A DNA stretch of 30,067 nucleotides from Chondrus crispus. Lineage: Eukaryota > Rhodophyta > Florideophyceae > Gigartinales > Gigartinaceae. The DNA is taken from NCBI RefSeq assembly GCF_000350225.1, contig NW_005179015.1, positions 282,643 to 312,709 on the forward strand, written 5' to 3'. The notes under the pieces are model-generated. The model did not search any database. It was not told the DNA's origin and was given only the letters and a program-made list of their open reading frames with translations. Shown one piece after another: positions 9,554-18,395 of this stretch (within the stretch, counting starts at the first letter, position 1; each line of letters opens with the position of its first letter). Position numbers and translations under genes: made by a program.

Positions 9554-10852
9554 CTAAGTGTTAAGTATGTCCAGCATCGCCCCCGCGCCCATCTCTTCAC
9601 CTCTTCCATCCACACCCAGCGCCGAGGACATGCGTGCAGCACGTTTCGCGCGGTAGAGCTTCTGCGAAGCTTTACGCTTTTCAGCTTTTTTGACGCCGAT
9701 CTCAGTCAGTCGCCGTTTGTACTGCTTGGCGTGTAGACCGTCGACATCCCTCAATGGGTGCCATTTGGCATGCAAATTTGTCAACGCAACGCACAATTTG
9801 AAAACGTGGTCGTAATGCTTCTCATCCCACCTCCATCTATTGGCCATTACAGCCCATAGCGTACAGAGCCGCCCGAAGTAGTTCTCTACAATAATGCGGT
9901 CAGAACTAATGTTTCGGTTTGTCCGCTGCTCTTCCGAAGTGAGCATTCCTCCCTTTGGCTTTTTCTTCGGACTTATTGCCCTAATGACATTTGCTGCGCC
10001 CTGATAACCTTTGTCCATCAAAACAGCCCAAAGCCCCTCATATTCCTCCGTCAACGGACCAACATCTGGAAAGTTTTCCATTTCCTTTCGAGTTTTTGCC
10101 AGTGCTGAACCATGCCACTGGACGTTGTCCCTGAAGATTGTTAAGTCTGAAACAGAGCCTGGCTGATGTGGCGTTGCTCCAATTGCGATGCCGTTTGGCA
10201 ATACCGATACCTCGGACTTGTACCCATACATTTTGTGCTTGTTACTGAAGTAGGTTTTGCTCTCTTCGTGATTTCCGGATGGCCTGTTGCATGCCTGGAA
10301 GGTGACATCCGTAGCATACAGTGCAAACTTGTAGTGCTTGAAGGTCTTCTTCTCATGCAGAAGACGTTGCATGGTGTAACGCTTCTCATACTTGATCACC
10401 GCCAGATCATACAGTACATCCACAATCCTCTCGATAAACCCTAGAATCATGCGCTCAAATGTTGGGCCTTTGACGCCGAACATCTTTCCATTAACGTCCC
10501 AATTTCCACTGTGCTTCAGCGTGGAAAGTAACATAAAGAACACGTCTTTCGGTTGATGCTGGCATTTTCGACCCCGACCGCAATTCCAGTCCGTAGTGAT
10601 TGCATCCTTGAGAATGTTCCAGATTGCGTTGAACTCTAGAAGAGAAAAGTTTGTCATTTCAAGAACAGCGCCGGCTCCCCCAGACGCAATGAAGGCGTCC
10701 ATGACTGGCGAGTCTGAATCTTCGACATCGGAGTCAGTGTCAGTGGCTTGACTGTCTGGGAGAAATACAGCGAGATTTTCCTCACGCTCCGCCCGTTTCT
10801 CGGCGAGTATCTTCAGAACATTTCCAGCCTTCGTGGGGGTGACGTATTCCAT
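9554..10852 (-). CDS. DDE_4-type transposase (Harbinger/ISL2EU-like), apparently intact
   Basis: A 432-residue ORF with the three catalytic acidic positions of the DDE_Tnp_4 superfamily: FALYATDVTFQ (first D), AVLMDKGYQG (second D) and DRIIVENYFGRLCTLW (E). Between them lies a conserved GNHEESKTYFSNKHKMYGYK...VLPNGIAIG block. The acidic N-terminus (DTDSDVEDSDSPVMDAF) and basic tail (KKAEKRKASQKLYRAKRAAR) are also seen in the related copy at 25030-26316, which supports the start codon. The enzyme would cut and rejoin transposon ends in the nucleus. No internal stop or frameshift is seen, unlike almost every other mobile gene in the window. A minus-strand TATA box lies 228 bp upstream. The termini of the element were not found. 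Assignment to Harbinger versus ISL2EU/IS4EU subgroups is uncertain. Confidence 0.9.
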   Translation of the reverse strand: MEYVTPTKAGNVLKILAEKRAEREENLAVFLPDSQATDTDSDVEDSDSPVMDAFIASGGAGAVLEMTNFSLLEFNAIWNILKDAITTDWNCGRGRKCQHQPKDVFFMLLSTLKHSGNWDVNGKMFGVKGPTFERMILGFIERIVDVLYDLAVIKYEKRYTMQRLLHEKKTFKHYKFALYATDVTFQACNRPSGNHEESKTYFSNKHKMYGYKSEVSVLPNGIAIGATPHQPGSVSDLTIFRDNVQWHGSALAKTRKEMENFPDVGPLTEEYEGLWAVLMDKGYQGAANVIRAISPKKKPKGGMLTSEEQRTNRNISSDRIIVENYFGRLCTLWAVMANRWRWDEKHYDHVFKLCVALTNLHAKWHPLRDVDGLHAKQYKRRLTEIGVKKAEKRKASQKLYRAKRAARMSSALGVDGRGEEMGAGAMLDILNT

Positions 10853-10859
10853 GGTGGTT

Positions 10860-11050
10860 GACGGCGGTTGAGAGCGGATCAGGGCGGGTGAGGACGGGTG
10901 GGGTGTGGGTGAGGGTGGATGAGGGCGGGTACGTGCGAGTGCGGGCGCGGGTCAGGGCGGTTCAGGGCGGGTGTAGGTGGGTCTGGGTGTGTAAGGGCGC
11001 CGGTTGGGCGTGCGTGGGGGCTGGTGGGATGAGTGAGGGCGGGTGAGGAT
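10860..11050. repeat. G-rich (minus-strand C-rich) degenerate GGGCGGGT tract in the transposase leader
   Basis: About 190 bp rich in GGGCGGGTG, GTGGGTGAGGG and similar runs on the plus strand. It lies between the TATA box at 11081-11090 and the transposase start at 10852, so it would be a C-rich 5' leader in the transcript. Runs of three or more G occur close enough together for G-quadruplex formation on the template strand, but this is inference. The plus-strand ORF over it is low-complexity and not credible. Confidence 0.7.
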
Positions 11051-11080
11051 GTGCGGTGACAAGAAGTGGCGTCCTGCTCG

Positions 11081-11090
11081 CTTTATATAG
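11081..11090 (-). promoter_or_regulatory. TATA box of the transposase gene
   Basis: On the minus strand the sequence is CTATATAAAG, a consensus TATA box, 228 bp upstream of the transposase ATG at 10852. The intervening DNA has no other ORF in that direction, which fits a leader of about 200 nt. Confidence 0.65.
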
Positions 11091-11459
11091 GCTCGCGGGC
11101 GCCTGAACAGTTCGTAGTTAGGGACAGAGTCCGTTTTGTTCCTGACAGTGTAGATTGTTTGAGTTGCAACTCTTTTGGCGGCAAGAGCGGCATACGTGGT
11201 CTTTGCATGATGACTGTGTCGTTTCTGTAAAGAGTCGATCTTAGGGGGCTTTGGTTGTGTATTTACCCAATGATAATGTCCATATAAATTGTACATTTGC
11301 TTTATGCAAAAACACAGTGTTTACCACAAAGATGCCGCTTTTGCATATGTGACGATCTTCTGCGCAACGTCTGAGTCGATTGGTATGCTACCCTACTGTT
11401 GTACCAATCGACGTGTCCTCTAATATACAGAGCGATAACTGCACTAAAGGTCTAGTAGC
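11091..11459. other. Non-coding flank with an 11-bp hairpin
   Basis: AT-rich DNA upstream of the transposase promoter. It contains a perfect inverted repeat GTCGATTGGTA / TACCAATCGAC at 11375-11385 and 11402-11412 with a 16-nt loop. No gene is supported. The right end of the transposon should lie in this interval, but I could not match it to a left end. Confidence 0.5.
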
Positions 11460-11893
11460 AGCAGCCCCCCATCTCCTCCGCCCTCGGCCCCTCCGCCCAC
11501 CTCCCTCCCCACCTACGAGGTCGACTTCGACTACCGCGGCAACTCCATCTGCCCAGCCGCTCCCCCCGCTCCCTCGGCCTTCGTCGAAGACTTCGACTCG
11601 TCCATGTTCCCTTCCCTCAACCCCGCGCTCGACACCAGCCCGGACGCCCCCTATTCCTCCTCCTCCTCCACCACGCAAGCCGCCCCGCCGGCCCACCCCG
11701 GCGCTCCGCCCCGCCCGCCCACCATCGACTGGTCCCTCGTCGACGCGGCCGACATCTTCACCCCCGACGGTGAACGCTTCGAGCCCGACAAGCTCTACAC
11801 GGGCTACACCAAGCACGTCGTCCTGGTCTTCGTCCCGCGCTACGCCGTCGAGCTGGCCGGCCTCGTCTACGGCAAAGTCGCCAACCTCCCTAA
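11460..11893 (+). pseudogene. GC-rich host coding fragment, truncated at both sides
   Basis: One frame reads as an ordinary protein N-terminal region: a Pro/Ser-rich lead, then TYEVDFDYRGNS, AFVEDFDSSMFPSLN, a low-complexity linker, and DWSLVDAADIFTPDGERFEP followed by DKLYTGYTKHVVLVFVPRYA and VELAGLVYGKVANL. The fragment is strikingly GC-rich with C/G at third positions, like the first gene of the window, and changes abruptly to AT-rich DNA at about 11460 and 11893. It is therefore a piece of a host gene cut off by transposon insertion or moved by one. I do not recognise the protein. It may have been the front part of the same gene as the carrier relic at 13960-14330, but nothing proves this. 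Confidence 0.6.
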
Positions 11894-12468
11894 AAGAAAA
11901 TTTTAATTGCCAATTTGGTCTGATATGAGCATTTGCACGGATCTGTGCGTGGTGTTAACTTCCCTGGATAGCAACAATGTCCGCTTTTTGTTGCCTATCC
12001 ACTTGTTGGATTTTACACAGAGTGTCACGGAGACGAAAAGCAGGTGACCCCCGGTTTTAGTTTGCGGTCACATCGCAAACATTCTTTTTCTTGACTGCCA
12101 GCAGTGCTGCCAGCGTTGCATCCGTCTGAGGCTTTATATTGAAAATTTCAAGAAAACTTCTGTAAGACAAAAAGAGTACAGAGCTCAAACTCCGTTGTGA
12201 GGGCTCTACGTTTCGCCCTCGCCAACATTTTAGGGTACAGTACCCGTCACGTTGCCCGGACGGCGTCGGGTCGGATCTGGATGATAGGTACTTCCGACAA
12301 TGTCGCGGCCTGCTGTTGCATACAGCAACAGGAATTCGTCAGCACAGGAAAGACGCCAGGGCTGTTCGGAAAAGTCACTTTCTAGAGGTCTTCACGAGCC
12401 AAACCTTGCGGTAACCGCTTCCTCTCTACCGCTGACGTTCTCTCTCCAGTGAAGTCCCTTGCTCTTGT
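11894..12468. other. AT-rich DNA with hairpins, left part of a Harbinger-type insertion
   Basis: No ORF of interest. A near-perfect stem occurs at about 11966-12002: TGGATAGCAACAA pairs with TTGTTGCCTATCCA with one bulged base. A second small stem, GTTTGCG/CGCAAAC, lies at about 12060-12080. These hairpins, at the boundary with GC-rich host sequence, may mark subterminal parts of the element that carries the broken transposase at 12469-13753. Confidence 0.4.
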
Positions 12469-13753
12469 ATGATGAGTCGCTCTGAAAGTCTGCGAAAGAA
12501 AAGCGTTTCAGAAAGACAACGGGACAAACACACATCTGTGTTACTAGCGGCTGTAGCTGCTTTAATTCTAGAGGAGGATTCTGTCAATCTGGTTTTTGCA
12601 AAATTGCGACTCGAGCAAATTTCAAATGCACACCGGGTTGCGCCACGGCGGGTGAACGCTGAAAGGCAAAGAACGCATATAAGTTTCGAAGAGAGTACTG
12701 CATTATATAGCAATGAAGAATTCGAGCGTGCATTTCGAATGAGTAGGCATTGCTTTATGGTCTGCTGGAGATGTTGGGTGGTGACCTAAAGAGACGAAAA
12801 GCACGAAACACTGTGAAACCCGCCGCAAGATTGGGCATAACACTGCGCCTTCTTGCCGGTGGCAGCTACTTAGATGAGATGCGGCACTATGCCCTCGGCA
12901 AAACTACGGTGTACGCAATTTTCAAAGAGACAAGGGTTTCTCTGCCTCGCAGATTATCATTCCCAGATGTTCTCGGGTGCCAGGATCAACTGCGGCGGCT
13001 TGCCGAAGAGTTTAAAGTTTCAGGAGCGTGAATCCTTTGACGGGATGCATAGGGGCTTTGGATGGGATATGTGTCAAGGTCAAGCAGCCGGAGACTCGCC
13101 ACGGTCCAGCAGGATTTTATTGTAGAAAGGGATACTATTCTGTACCAGTTCAGGCGCTCGTGGATGCCCGCTATCGATTTGTCCTTGCATCTGCAAAGTG
13201 TAAGGGGTCAACAAATGACTCTCTAGCGCATTCAGTGTCGTTCTTAGGCGGATATCTCGCCGCAGGTTTGCTACAAAATGAGTTTTGGGTAGCAGGGGAC
13301 GAAGCGTATGCTTGTGATGAAAGCTTATTAACTCCTTATCCTGCCTCTTAACTCCAGGGCCACCCATACCGCGACGCTTACAATTTCTTTCAATCCTCCC
13401 TGCGTATGCACGTCGAACAGGCTTTTGGATATCTGGTTAACAAATGGAGAATTTTACGGCAGATGGAATTTTCATTAGAAGTCAGCATCGAAATAATTAT
13501 TGCCACCATGAAGCTGCATATCTTCTGCATTAACCAAAACGGTCGGCAACACCGTATTAATTTGTACAGTTCCGATTCTCTTGCAACGTTGAGGGAAGAC
13601 AGTGATGACTGGTATCGTATCGCCAAAGAGGACAACTGGCAGATTGTGACAATGCTTTGCGAATCGTCAGAGGCGGACTTCGCGCGAGGTGCTTCTAAAC
13701 GAAGGGAGAAGATGGTAGCGTTTCTGGAGGGCCGTGGCATCCTTCGACCTTAA
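12469..13753 (+). pseudogene. PIF/Harbinger transposase (DDE_Tnp_4), broken
   Basis: Four pieces in three frames reconstruct the order of a PIF/Harbinger transposase. An N-terminal segment (12469 to about 12770) ends in SNEEFERAFRMSR. A helical block LLAGGSYLDEMRHYALG (12750-13031) follows. The first catalytic D is in GALDGICVK with FYCRKGYYSVPVQALVD (13028-13351), the second D in WVAGDEAYACDE, and the E region is MHVEQAFGYLVNKWRIL (from 13406). Damage: one-base shifts at about 12755 and about 13025, and an in-frame TAA at 13349-13351. It is a different lineage from the transposases at 9554-10852 and 25030-26316, whose motifs differ (ATDVTF, VENYFGR). It probably inserted into, or beside, the host gene whose GC-rich fragments lie on both sides. 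Confidence 0.88.
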
Positions 13754-13959
13754 CATGCAGGTAGGATGGTAACTGGTACTAGGAAAAAGGTAGTCGTCCG
13801 CAATGGGTGTGGTGATGGCGGAAAAACAAATCGTTTGGCATGTTGTAAGTTGAACATGTCATGATAGTAATATTTACTGAGCATCCTTTCTGCTTTCTTG
13901 CTTTCACGGCACGCCCGGGGTAACGCAGTGTTGTCTCCAGCGGCGCGCGCGCATGCGCC

Positions 13960-14330
13960 CCGGCCCGGAAGAGCAGGCGGCGCGGGCAAAGGAAGGCGCG
14001 CGCCGCGCAACGGACGGCGCGCAATCTCGCCGCAAGATCTTTCTCGGGAGCGCATCTCGCCGGGCTAGGGGAGCTGTTCCCCACGGCGGGCTTCCTCACG
14101 TACGTCCTCATGGGCGCGCTGGCGGGGGCCGTCGCCGCCATGGTCACCACGCCCGCCGACGTGCTGGTCACCAAGCCAGTATATACATGATAATATGGTA
14201 TATGCATCTTTCGAATGCAAAAGATCGCGCGCGAAAAGGGGTGCGTATTTTGTTCGCGGAAGTGAGGCCGCGGTTTACCGGCGGTTACATGCGTCGCGCG
14301 GGGGCGGGGGAGCATGTGCGGCGGGGGAAG
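13960..14330 (+). pseudogene. Mitochondrial carrier relic (third repeat)
   Basis: One frame from about 13965 to 14178 reads LAGLGELFPTAGFLTYVLMG then ALAGAVAAMVTTPADVLVTK. This is the start of a mitochondrial-carrier repeat: a transmembrane helix with G..AG, then the Px[DE] signature. The usual positive residue after it is displaced or lost (PADVLV). The next host-like codons, KIAREKG then, after a one-base shift in a GGGG run, VRILFAEVRPRFTGGYMRRA, match the matrix-helix pattern (EGxxxLFxGxxPR) of the same repeat. Between them a 45-bp AT-rich stretch (14179-14223) begins GTATAT and ends AAAAG; it could be a mini-intron, but about 25 expected residues are missing. Carriers move metabolites across the inner mitochondrial membrane. 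The first two repeats are not present in the window, so this is a remnant. Confidence 0.6.
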
Positions 14331-14591
14331 GCGCGGGGGCGAGATGCACGAAAGCTCTGTGACGGGGGTGCGCGCGCTTCGCACGCTGTCGAGAGATGCG
14401 GTATACGCGGCGCGAGTCGCTCGCGCGCGCTCTCGACCGCGCCAGCTGTGGGCGTTCCGCGCGGCTCTAGGACACACCACTTCGTTGTGCGCGCTCGTGC
14501 TGGCGCGGAGGCACTGGTGCGGACACGCGTGGGGTGGCGGGCGCGGTGTGTGGCCACGCAATCTCGCGGCAAGATATTTTATCACGGGAGC
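14018..14591 (+). repeat. Imperfect direct repeat flanking the carrier relic
   Basis: Positions 14018-14051 and 14557-14591 share CGCAATCTCGC[C/G]GCAAGAT with a similar following TTT...CGGGAGC, about 540 bp apart. In one frame both encode RNLAAR followed by an aromatic residue and GA. This could be a duplicated coding segment or the trace of a rearrangement. Confidence 0.6.
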
Positions 14592-14873
14592 AAAAAGGTT
14601 TTCCACCCCGACGCTGCCCAGTACCTCCGAGCGCACAGCGAGCGGACGCCGACAGATTCGGTCAGCAGATGCTTTCCAGGCGCAGAAGAACTTGGACAAA
14701 ACAACCGCATACAGTCACCATCGTAATAAAGCACTTTTGACATGTGAACGTTGTGGTTCTCTCACTTTCTCTTCTATCGCCATGTGCTCTCTTTCACGTT
14801 TCACCTTCTTCTACAATGGGAAAAATGAGGCGGCGCGGATTGGGATGCTGAATCAAATGATCAGTCCGTTTCT
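14331..14873. other. GC-rich degenerate sequence, no supported gene
   Basis: All frames are open for long stretches because of high GC (ORFs on both strands), but none shows recognisable motifs. It may be further decayed host coding sequence continuing from the carrier relic, up to an AT-rich end at about 14700-14870. Confidence 0.4.
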
Positions 14874-16181
14874 TTATGGTCGCCCATACAGAGAACTGAG
14901 GACGTGAGGGCTCTTCGTGGGGCCACGCGGGCGGGGCCAGAAGGCGATGACGTTATTGAAGGCCATGTCGAGGGTCTTGTCCCTGCGGGTGAGGCAATTG
15001 AACATCTGGCAGACTTTGACGACGGCGTGGCGCCCCTCTTCGACGGCGACCGACAGGAGTTTGCGCACTGTATCCTCCGAGACGATGCGCTTCAGCGAGG
15101 TGGTGATGCGCTTCATGACAGGGCGGAGGGTTTGGACATGGGCGATGGGTTCTTCCTCGTCGTGGAGGTCAGCAAGCTCCTCAAAGGCGGCATCTGCAGC
15201 AGCCTGGTCATCGGTGAGGACGACGACCTGGTTGGGCAGCCTCTGCAGCAAACTGGACAATACAGCGACGAACGAGAGCAGGGCCTTCCGATCCTCAAAG
15301 TGCCACAGGGCGTCGCCCAGATCAACAAGGTTAGCGAGGGCCAGGGTAGCGCTCTTGATGTCGAGGTGCTCGACGGCCATGGGGACGTCCCACGCAAAGC
15401 CGTGATGATCGACCAGCGGGTCGTCGGCGGCCAGGGCGGCGATGATCGCGGGGACGAGCTGCGATCGGGCGAGGGCGGGGAACAAGCGGAGGACGCAGTC
15501 GACGACGGGGAGCGCGGGGACCATCTGCTTGTAGAAATAGCGAGCGTAGCGGGCGTCGTCGGCGGTGGCGGGGCACGCTAGCAGGGCGATGAGCGAAGAC
15601 AGAAGTGGGACAAGGTCGGCGGGTGAGGTTGCGGGTGCGGTTGCGGGTTCTGGCAGGGCGGCCAGGGCGACGAGCAGGTGGGCCAGGTGGGAAGCGACAG
15701 CGTGAATAGCAAGCGGCTCGACGGCGGAGGGGTTGAGGTTGCGGGCGACGTGGGCAGCGGCGTCGAGGCAAGCTGCGACGTAGCGGCGGAGTGTTTCCGG
15801 CGGGGGGTGCGGTGCGTCTCGCAGGCAGTGTGCGGGGGAGGCGACGAGGACGACGAGTGCCTTGACGAGCATGGTTTGCGAGAGGTGGCGGTCGAGGCGT
15901 GTGTGTGGTGGTGGTGGTGGTGGATGTGCGAGGCAGTCTGCGAGGGCGTGTGCGAAGAACGGAATGAAGGGGCGGTGTCGCAGGTGTCGTGCGACGCGTC
16001 GGATGCGCGGGGCGAGGGCGGGGGGGCGCGGGGCTTGCAGCTCGCCGTCGAGGAGGAGGAGATGTGCTGCGGCGAGGCCGCGTGGGGCGGGGTCGTGAAG
16101 AGGCTGCCTGTGTTTCAGTCCGGCCAGGCGATGCCCAAGACGGGGTTCGGCTTCGTGTTGTGGAGCAGCTGGACGTTCCAT
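14874..16181 (-). CDS. GC-rich helical host-type protein, unrecognised, probably 3'-truncated
   Basis: A 435-residue ORF rich in Ala, Leu and His with regular amphipathic helices, for example MLVKALVVLVASPAHCLRDA, LIALLACPATADDARYARYF, LALANLVDLGDALWHFEDRK and VRKLLSVAVEEGRHAVVKVC. An acidic segment (DLHDEEEPIAHVQTL) precedes a stretch that ends FNCLTRRDKTLDMAFNNVIAF. The plan resembles the N-terminal armadillo-like region of large HECT ligases (UBE3C/UPL6 type), but the similarity is too loose to name it. The last residues (SSLYGRP) run into AT-rich DNA at the point where GC content drops, so the original C-terminal part is probably lost. The first 50 or so residues are low-complexity, and the true start may be a later ATG, such as MLVKALV at about 15872. 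A plus-strand ORF at 15678-16235 overlaps but looks like a GC shadow. Confidence 0.5.
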   Translation of the reverse strand: MERPAAPQHEAEPRLGHRLAGLKHRQPLHDPAPRGLAAAHLLLLDGELQAPRPPALAPRIRRVARHLRHRPFIPFFAHALADCLAHPPPPPPHTRLDRHLSQTMLVKALVVLVASPAHCLRDAPHPPPETLRRYVAACLDAAAHVARNLNPSAVEPLAIHAVASHLAHLLVALAALPEPATAPATSPADLVPLLSSLIALLACPATADDARYARYFYKQMVPALPVVDCVLRLFPALARSQLVPAIIAALAADDPLVDHHGFAWDVPMAVEHLDIKSATLALANLVDLGDALWHFEDRKALLSFVAVLSSLLQRLPNQVVVLTDDQAAADAAFEELADLHDEEEPIAHVQTLRPVMKRITTSLKRIVSEDTVRKLLSVAVEEGRHAVVKVCQMFNCLTRRDKTLDMAFNNVIAFWPRPRGPTKSPHVLSSLYGRP

Positions 16182-16184
16182 ATG

Positions 16185-17621
16185 TCAGTATTCATCGCCT
16201 CGCAAGTTGTTGAACTTCTCAACAGCCTCCGATAGCCCCTTTTCGCAGATTGAAATAATGCCCTCGCCAACCTCTGCGTCTTTCACCCTCTTCAACCTCA
16301 TTGTGCGCTTCTCGATGATGTCATACCAGTCCTCTTTTTCAAGTTCGTCGGAAAGCGGTATAGGCTTCCTAGCTACGTTCGTCGTGCTCTGTGCATTTGT
16401 CAGAATATCCTTCACCTCGCCCCAGCGATCCTTACTCTCCATTCTCATTTCCTTAATTTCTTCCCCGGCCTCTTCATATGACGCACTCCGCCTTCTCTTG
16501 CTAGATGATGAACTAGGCTTCAATGGAAAACTCATACCCCCCTCTTCCATACCCACCTCAAATGTTTTTAAACTTACATCTAACAAGAACTGGTCTGGAT
16601 CCTTAGTGTCCAATCGGCATACCACAAAAAATATCCAAACTCGCTTCATATCCATTGTCGCAACGTTCCCTTCCTTGTCATGCGGACCTAAAAAAATATG
16701 AAAGTTATACGGATCGTTGTTTCCCGACTTACGGTAATCCTCAAAACGTTTTGTAAACATAGATCGTGTCCTTTGATAGAGATTCTTCAACTTTTCAGCA
16801 GATCTCTCGCAAAGGGGGGGCTCCGAGGAACATACCGCCGGCACGGACGTGGAGAAATCCTGTTCATATGAAATAAAATGATCATTAAAGCGCCTCGCAA
16901 TAATCCGCCAGAGGTCATCCCGAGTAAAATTTGTGTGAAAGTTGTCTAGCGTGAGCGCGTTGTTAAAGTCCAGTAATGCTTTCCTCGAAGGAGCATCATC
17001 ACGTAGAGTTACACATAGCCTAGCAAATTCAGAAATTGAGAATAATGGCACCACGTTTGCGGGGATGCTTGAAGGATTTTTTTGTAGAGCAAGCTCTCCA
17101 TTGTCGCCCAAACCTCGATCTCCACACTTCCTCAGGGTCTGTACAATTATTTGGACTGGAGGTGGTTTGTCGAAATCGCATACATTCTGTTCAAATTCTT
17201 CTATGAACTCCTTCAAACTGCTACATTTTGTATTCCCATCACACGTTATTTCAAATGAAACTCCCTCTCTCTCCCTCTGCAGCACCAAAAGGTAGTTTCG
17301 GTACACCAGTTCCATCTTGTTTCCTGATGCACGACGTTTCCATTCCTTTCCAATTTCCCCGTTTGTCCGCTTTGTTTTCCTTGCGAAGAATGTGAAAAGC
17401 TTATTCTCCATGGGGACGTCATGGTCGTCGTGCACATTTTCGAAAAGTGCTCTCGGCGGCAGTTGAGCGTCAACAACGCCACCTTCCACAGCAGCTTCTG
17501 TTCTTCTGACACTACTTGCAAATGATTTTGGCGAGCCCCTTGTGCCCACAACAACGGCCGATAGCCCAAAAATGGACGCAGGAGCACACGGAGCGTTGCA
17601 TTGCGTTGGCGTTGTTAGCAA
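16185..17621 (-). CDS. Orphan 478-residue protein, possibly a transposon accessory (SANT/trihelix-like) protein
   Basis: An intact ORF with ordinary protein composition, three bases from the GC-rich ORF to its left but much lower in GC. Central segments look like a helical DNA-binding fold: DDLWRIIARRFNDHFISYEQ, then AEKLKNLYQRTRSMFTKRFE and DYRKSGNNDPYNFHIFLG. These resemble the spacing of Myb/SANT-like domains, which accompany Harbinger-type transposases as a second protein. A Lys/Arg patch (SSSSSKRRRSAS) could be a nuclear signal. The C-terminus repeats Lys/Glu-rich helices (EEIKEMRMESKDRWGEV, MRLKRVKDAEVGEGIISICE). No catalytic motif is visible. The start is uncertain; MENKLFTFFARKTKR at about 17411 is an alternative. 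The family is not recognised, and the transposon role is inference from fold-like spacing and setting. Confidence 0.6.
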   Translation of the reverse strand: MLTTPTQCNAPCAPASIFGLSAVVVGTRGSPKSFASSVRRTEAAVEGGVVDAQLPPRALFENVHDDHDVPMENKLFTFFARKTKRTNGEIGKEWKRRASGNKMELVYRNYLLVLQREREGVSFEITCDGNTKCSSLKEFIEEFEQNVCDFDKPPPVQIIVQTLRKCGDRGLGDNGELALQKNPSSIPANVVPLFSISEFARLCVTLRDDAPSRKALLDFNNALTLDNFHTNFTRDDLWRIIARRFNDHFISYEQDFSTSVPAVCSSEPPLCERSAEKLKNLYQRTRSMFTKRFEDYRKSGNNDPYNFHIFLGPHDKEGNVATMDMKRVWIFFVVCRLDTKDPDQFLLDVSLKTFEVGMEEGGMSFPLKPSSSSSKRRRSASYEEAGEEIKEMRMESKDRWGEVKDILTNAQSTTNVARKPIPLSDELEKEDWYDIIEKRTMRLKRVKDAEVGEGIISICEKGLSEAVEKFNNLRGDEY

Positions 17622-18111
17622 CGATTTCTCAGCTACAAGGCGACGGGGGGAACGCCTGGAAATCCTTCCATTTTCACGCGATCGCGACAGCTACAAGCAC
17701 TACCAATACAGAACCGCCAGAGGCGGGAGGTTTGGCGCAAATACGACTGAAAAAAGAGGAAAGAGATGTGTAGAAGTGAGACAAAAGGATGATTCGCTCC
17801 CTGCAGTAGACGCCTCCAAAACCCAATCGCTAATGTTTCCTGCCCAGAGTCGATGGTTGCCACTTGCGGCACTCCTCACTCTACAAGTGGTCCAGAGCAA
17901 CCACATCTCCCTTCTGATTCTTGCTTGGATGTCAAAAAAAGGAGCCAACCAAATGCCCACACTTGTGTGTCTCGTGCACTTCTTACAGTGCTGATATAAA
18001 GTTTAATGTTAAAGATTAACATCGAACTATCCAATGAAGAGGCTGCAGGTCACTCAATGATATTGTGAAGGCGAGTGATCAAGATTTCTCTTGAGTTAGA
18101 ACCGGGTCTGA
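17622..18111. other. Spacer between the orphan ORF and the Copia element
   Basis: A plus-strand ORF of 150 codons (17542-17994) crosses it without recognisable features. The stretch ATATAAAGTTTAATG at about 17994-18008 is AT-rich and could hold promoter elements for either side. No repeat was seen. The last 5 bp before the element (18112-18116) are the target-site copy. Confidence 0.4.
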
Positions 18112-18116
18112 GTCAG

Positions 18117-18395
18117 TGTGGTATTTCACAGAAATACGCAGGTGAGGTAGGAAAAATAAAGAGAATTTTATGTTCGTCAACCCTTCGACCGAATTGATAT
18201 CTCGCAATGATGGGGGCTCGTGTGATCGAGCAACTCCACCTGCGGGATGTCGAACACTATTCTGTCTCTCTCTCCTTCTTCCTCTCTCGCTATCCGAGAG
18301 AGGGCCTTGCTTATAAAGGCAGAGAAAAAAACAGGCAAGTGCATCTACCTTACAGTAGTGCACAGAAGTGCACACGTAGGTCGCTAATTTCTACA
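18117..18395 (-). repeat. 3' LTR of the Copia element
   Basis: 279 bp, matching 24361-24639 except at 8 positions by direct comparison. The stop codon of the pol frame lies a few codons inside this LTR, at 18384-18386. Confidence 0.96.

Noticed and set aside
10858..11046. Plus-strand ORF of Gly/Val/Arg repeats
   Set aside because: It only translates the G-rich tract; low-complexity and lying in the leader of a better supported minus-strand gene.
11380..11928. 182-codon Pro/Ser/Thr ORF
   Set aside because: The neighbouring frame reads as normal protein with C/G third positions, so this one is its shadow.
13779..14699. 306-codon minus-strand ORF
   Set aside because: High GC leaves all frames open. 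The Arg/Ala/Pro-rich peptide has no motif, while the plus strand carries the mitochondrial-carrier pattern.
15678..16235. 185-codon plus-strand ORF opposite the helical host-type ORF
   Set aside because: Contains a run of six Trp from a GTG repeat and shows the composition of an antisense shadow; not enough to prefer it, though its last third is less odd.
17542..17994. 150-codon plus-strand ORF before the Copia element
   Set aside because: Its first part is antisense to the orphan ORF and the rest shows no protein features.
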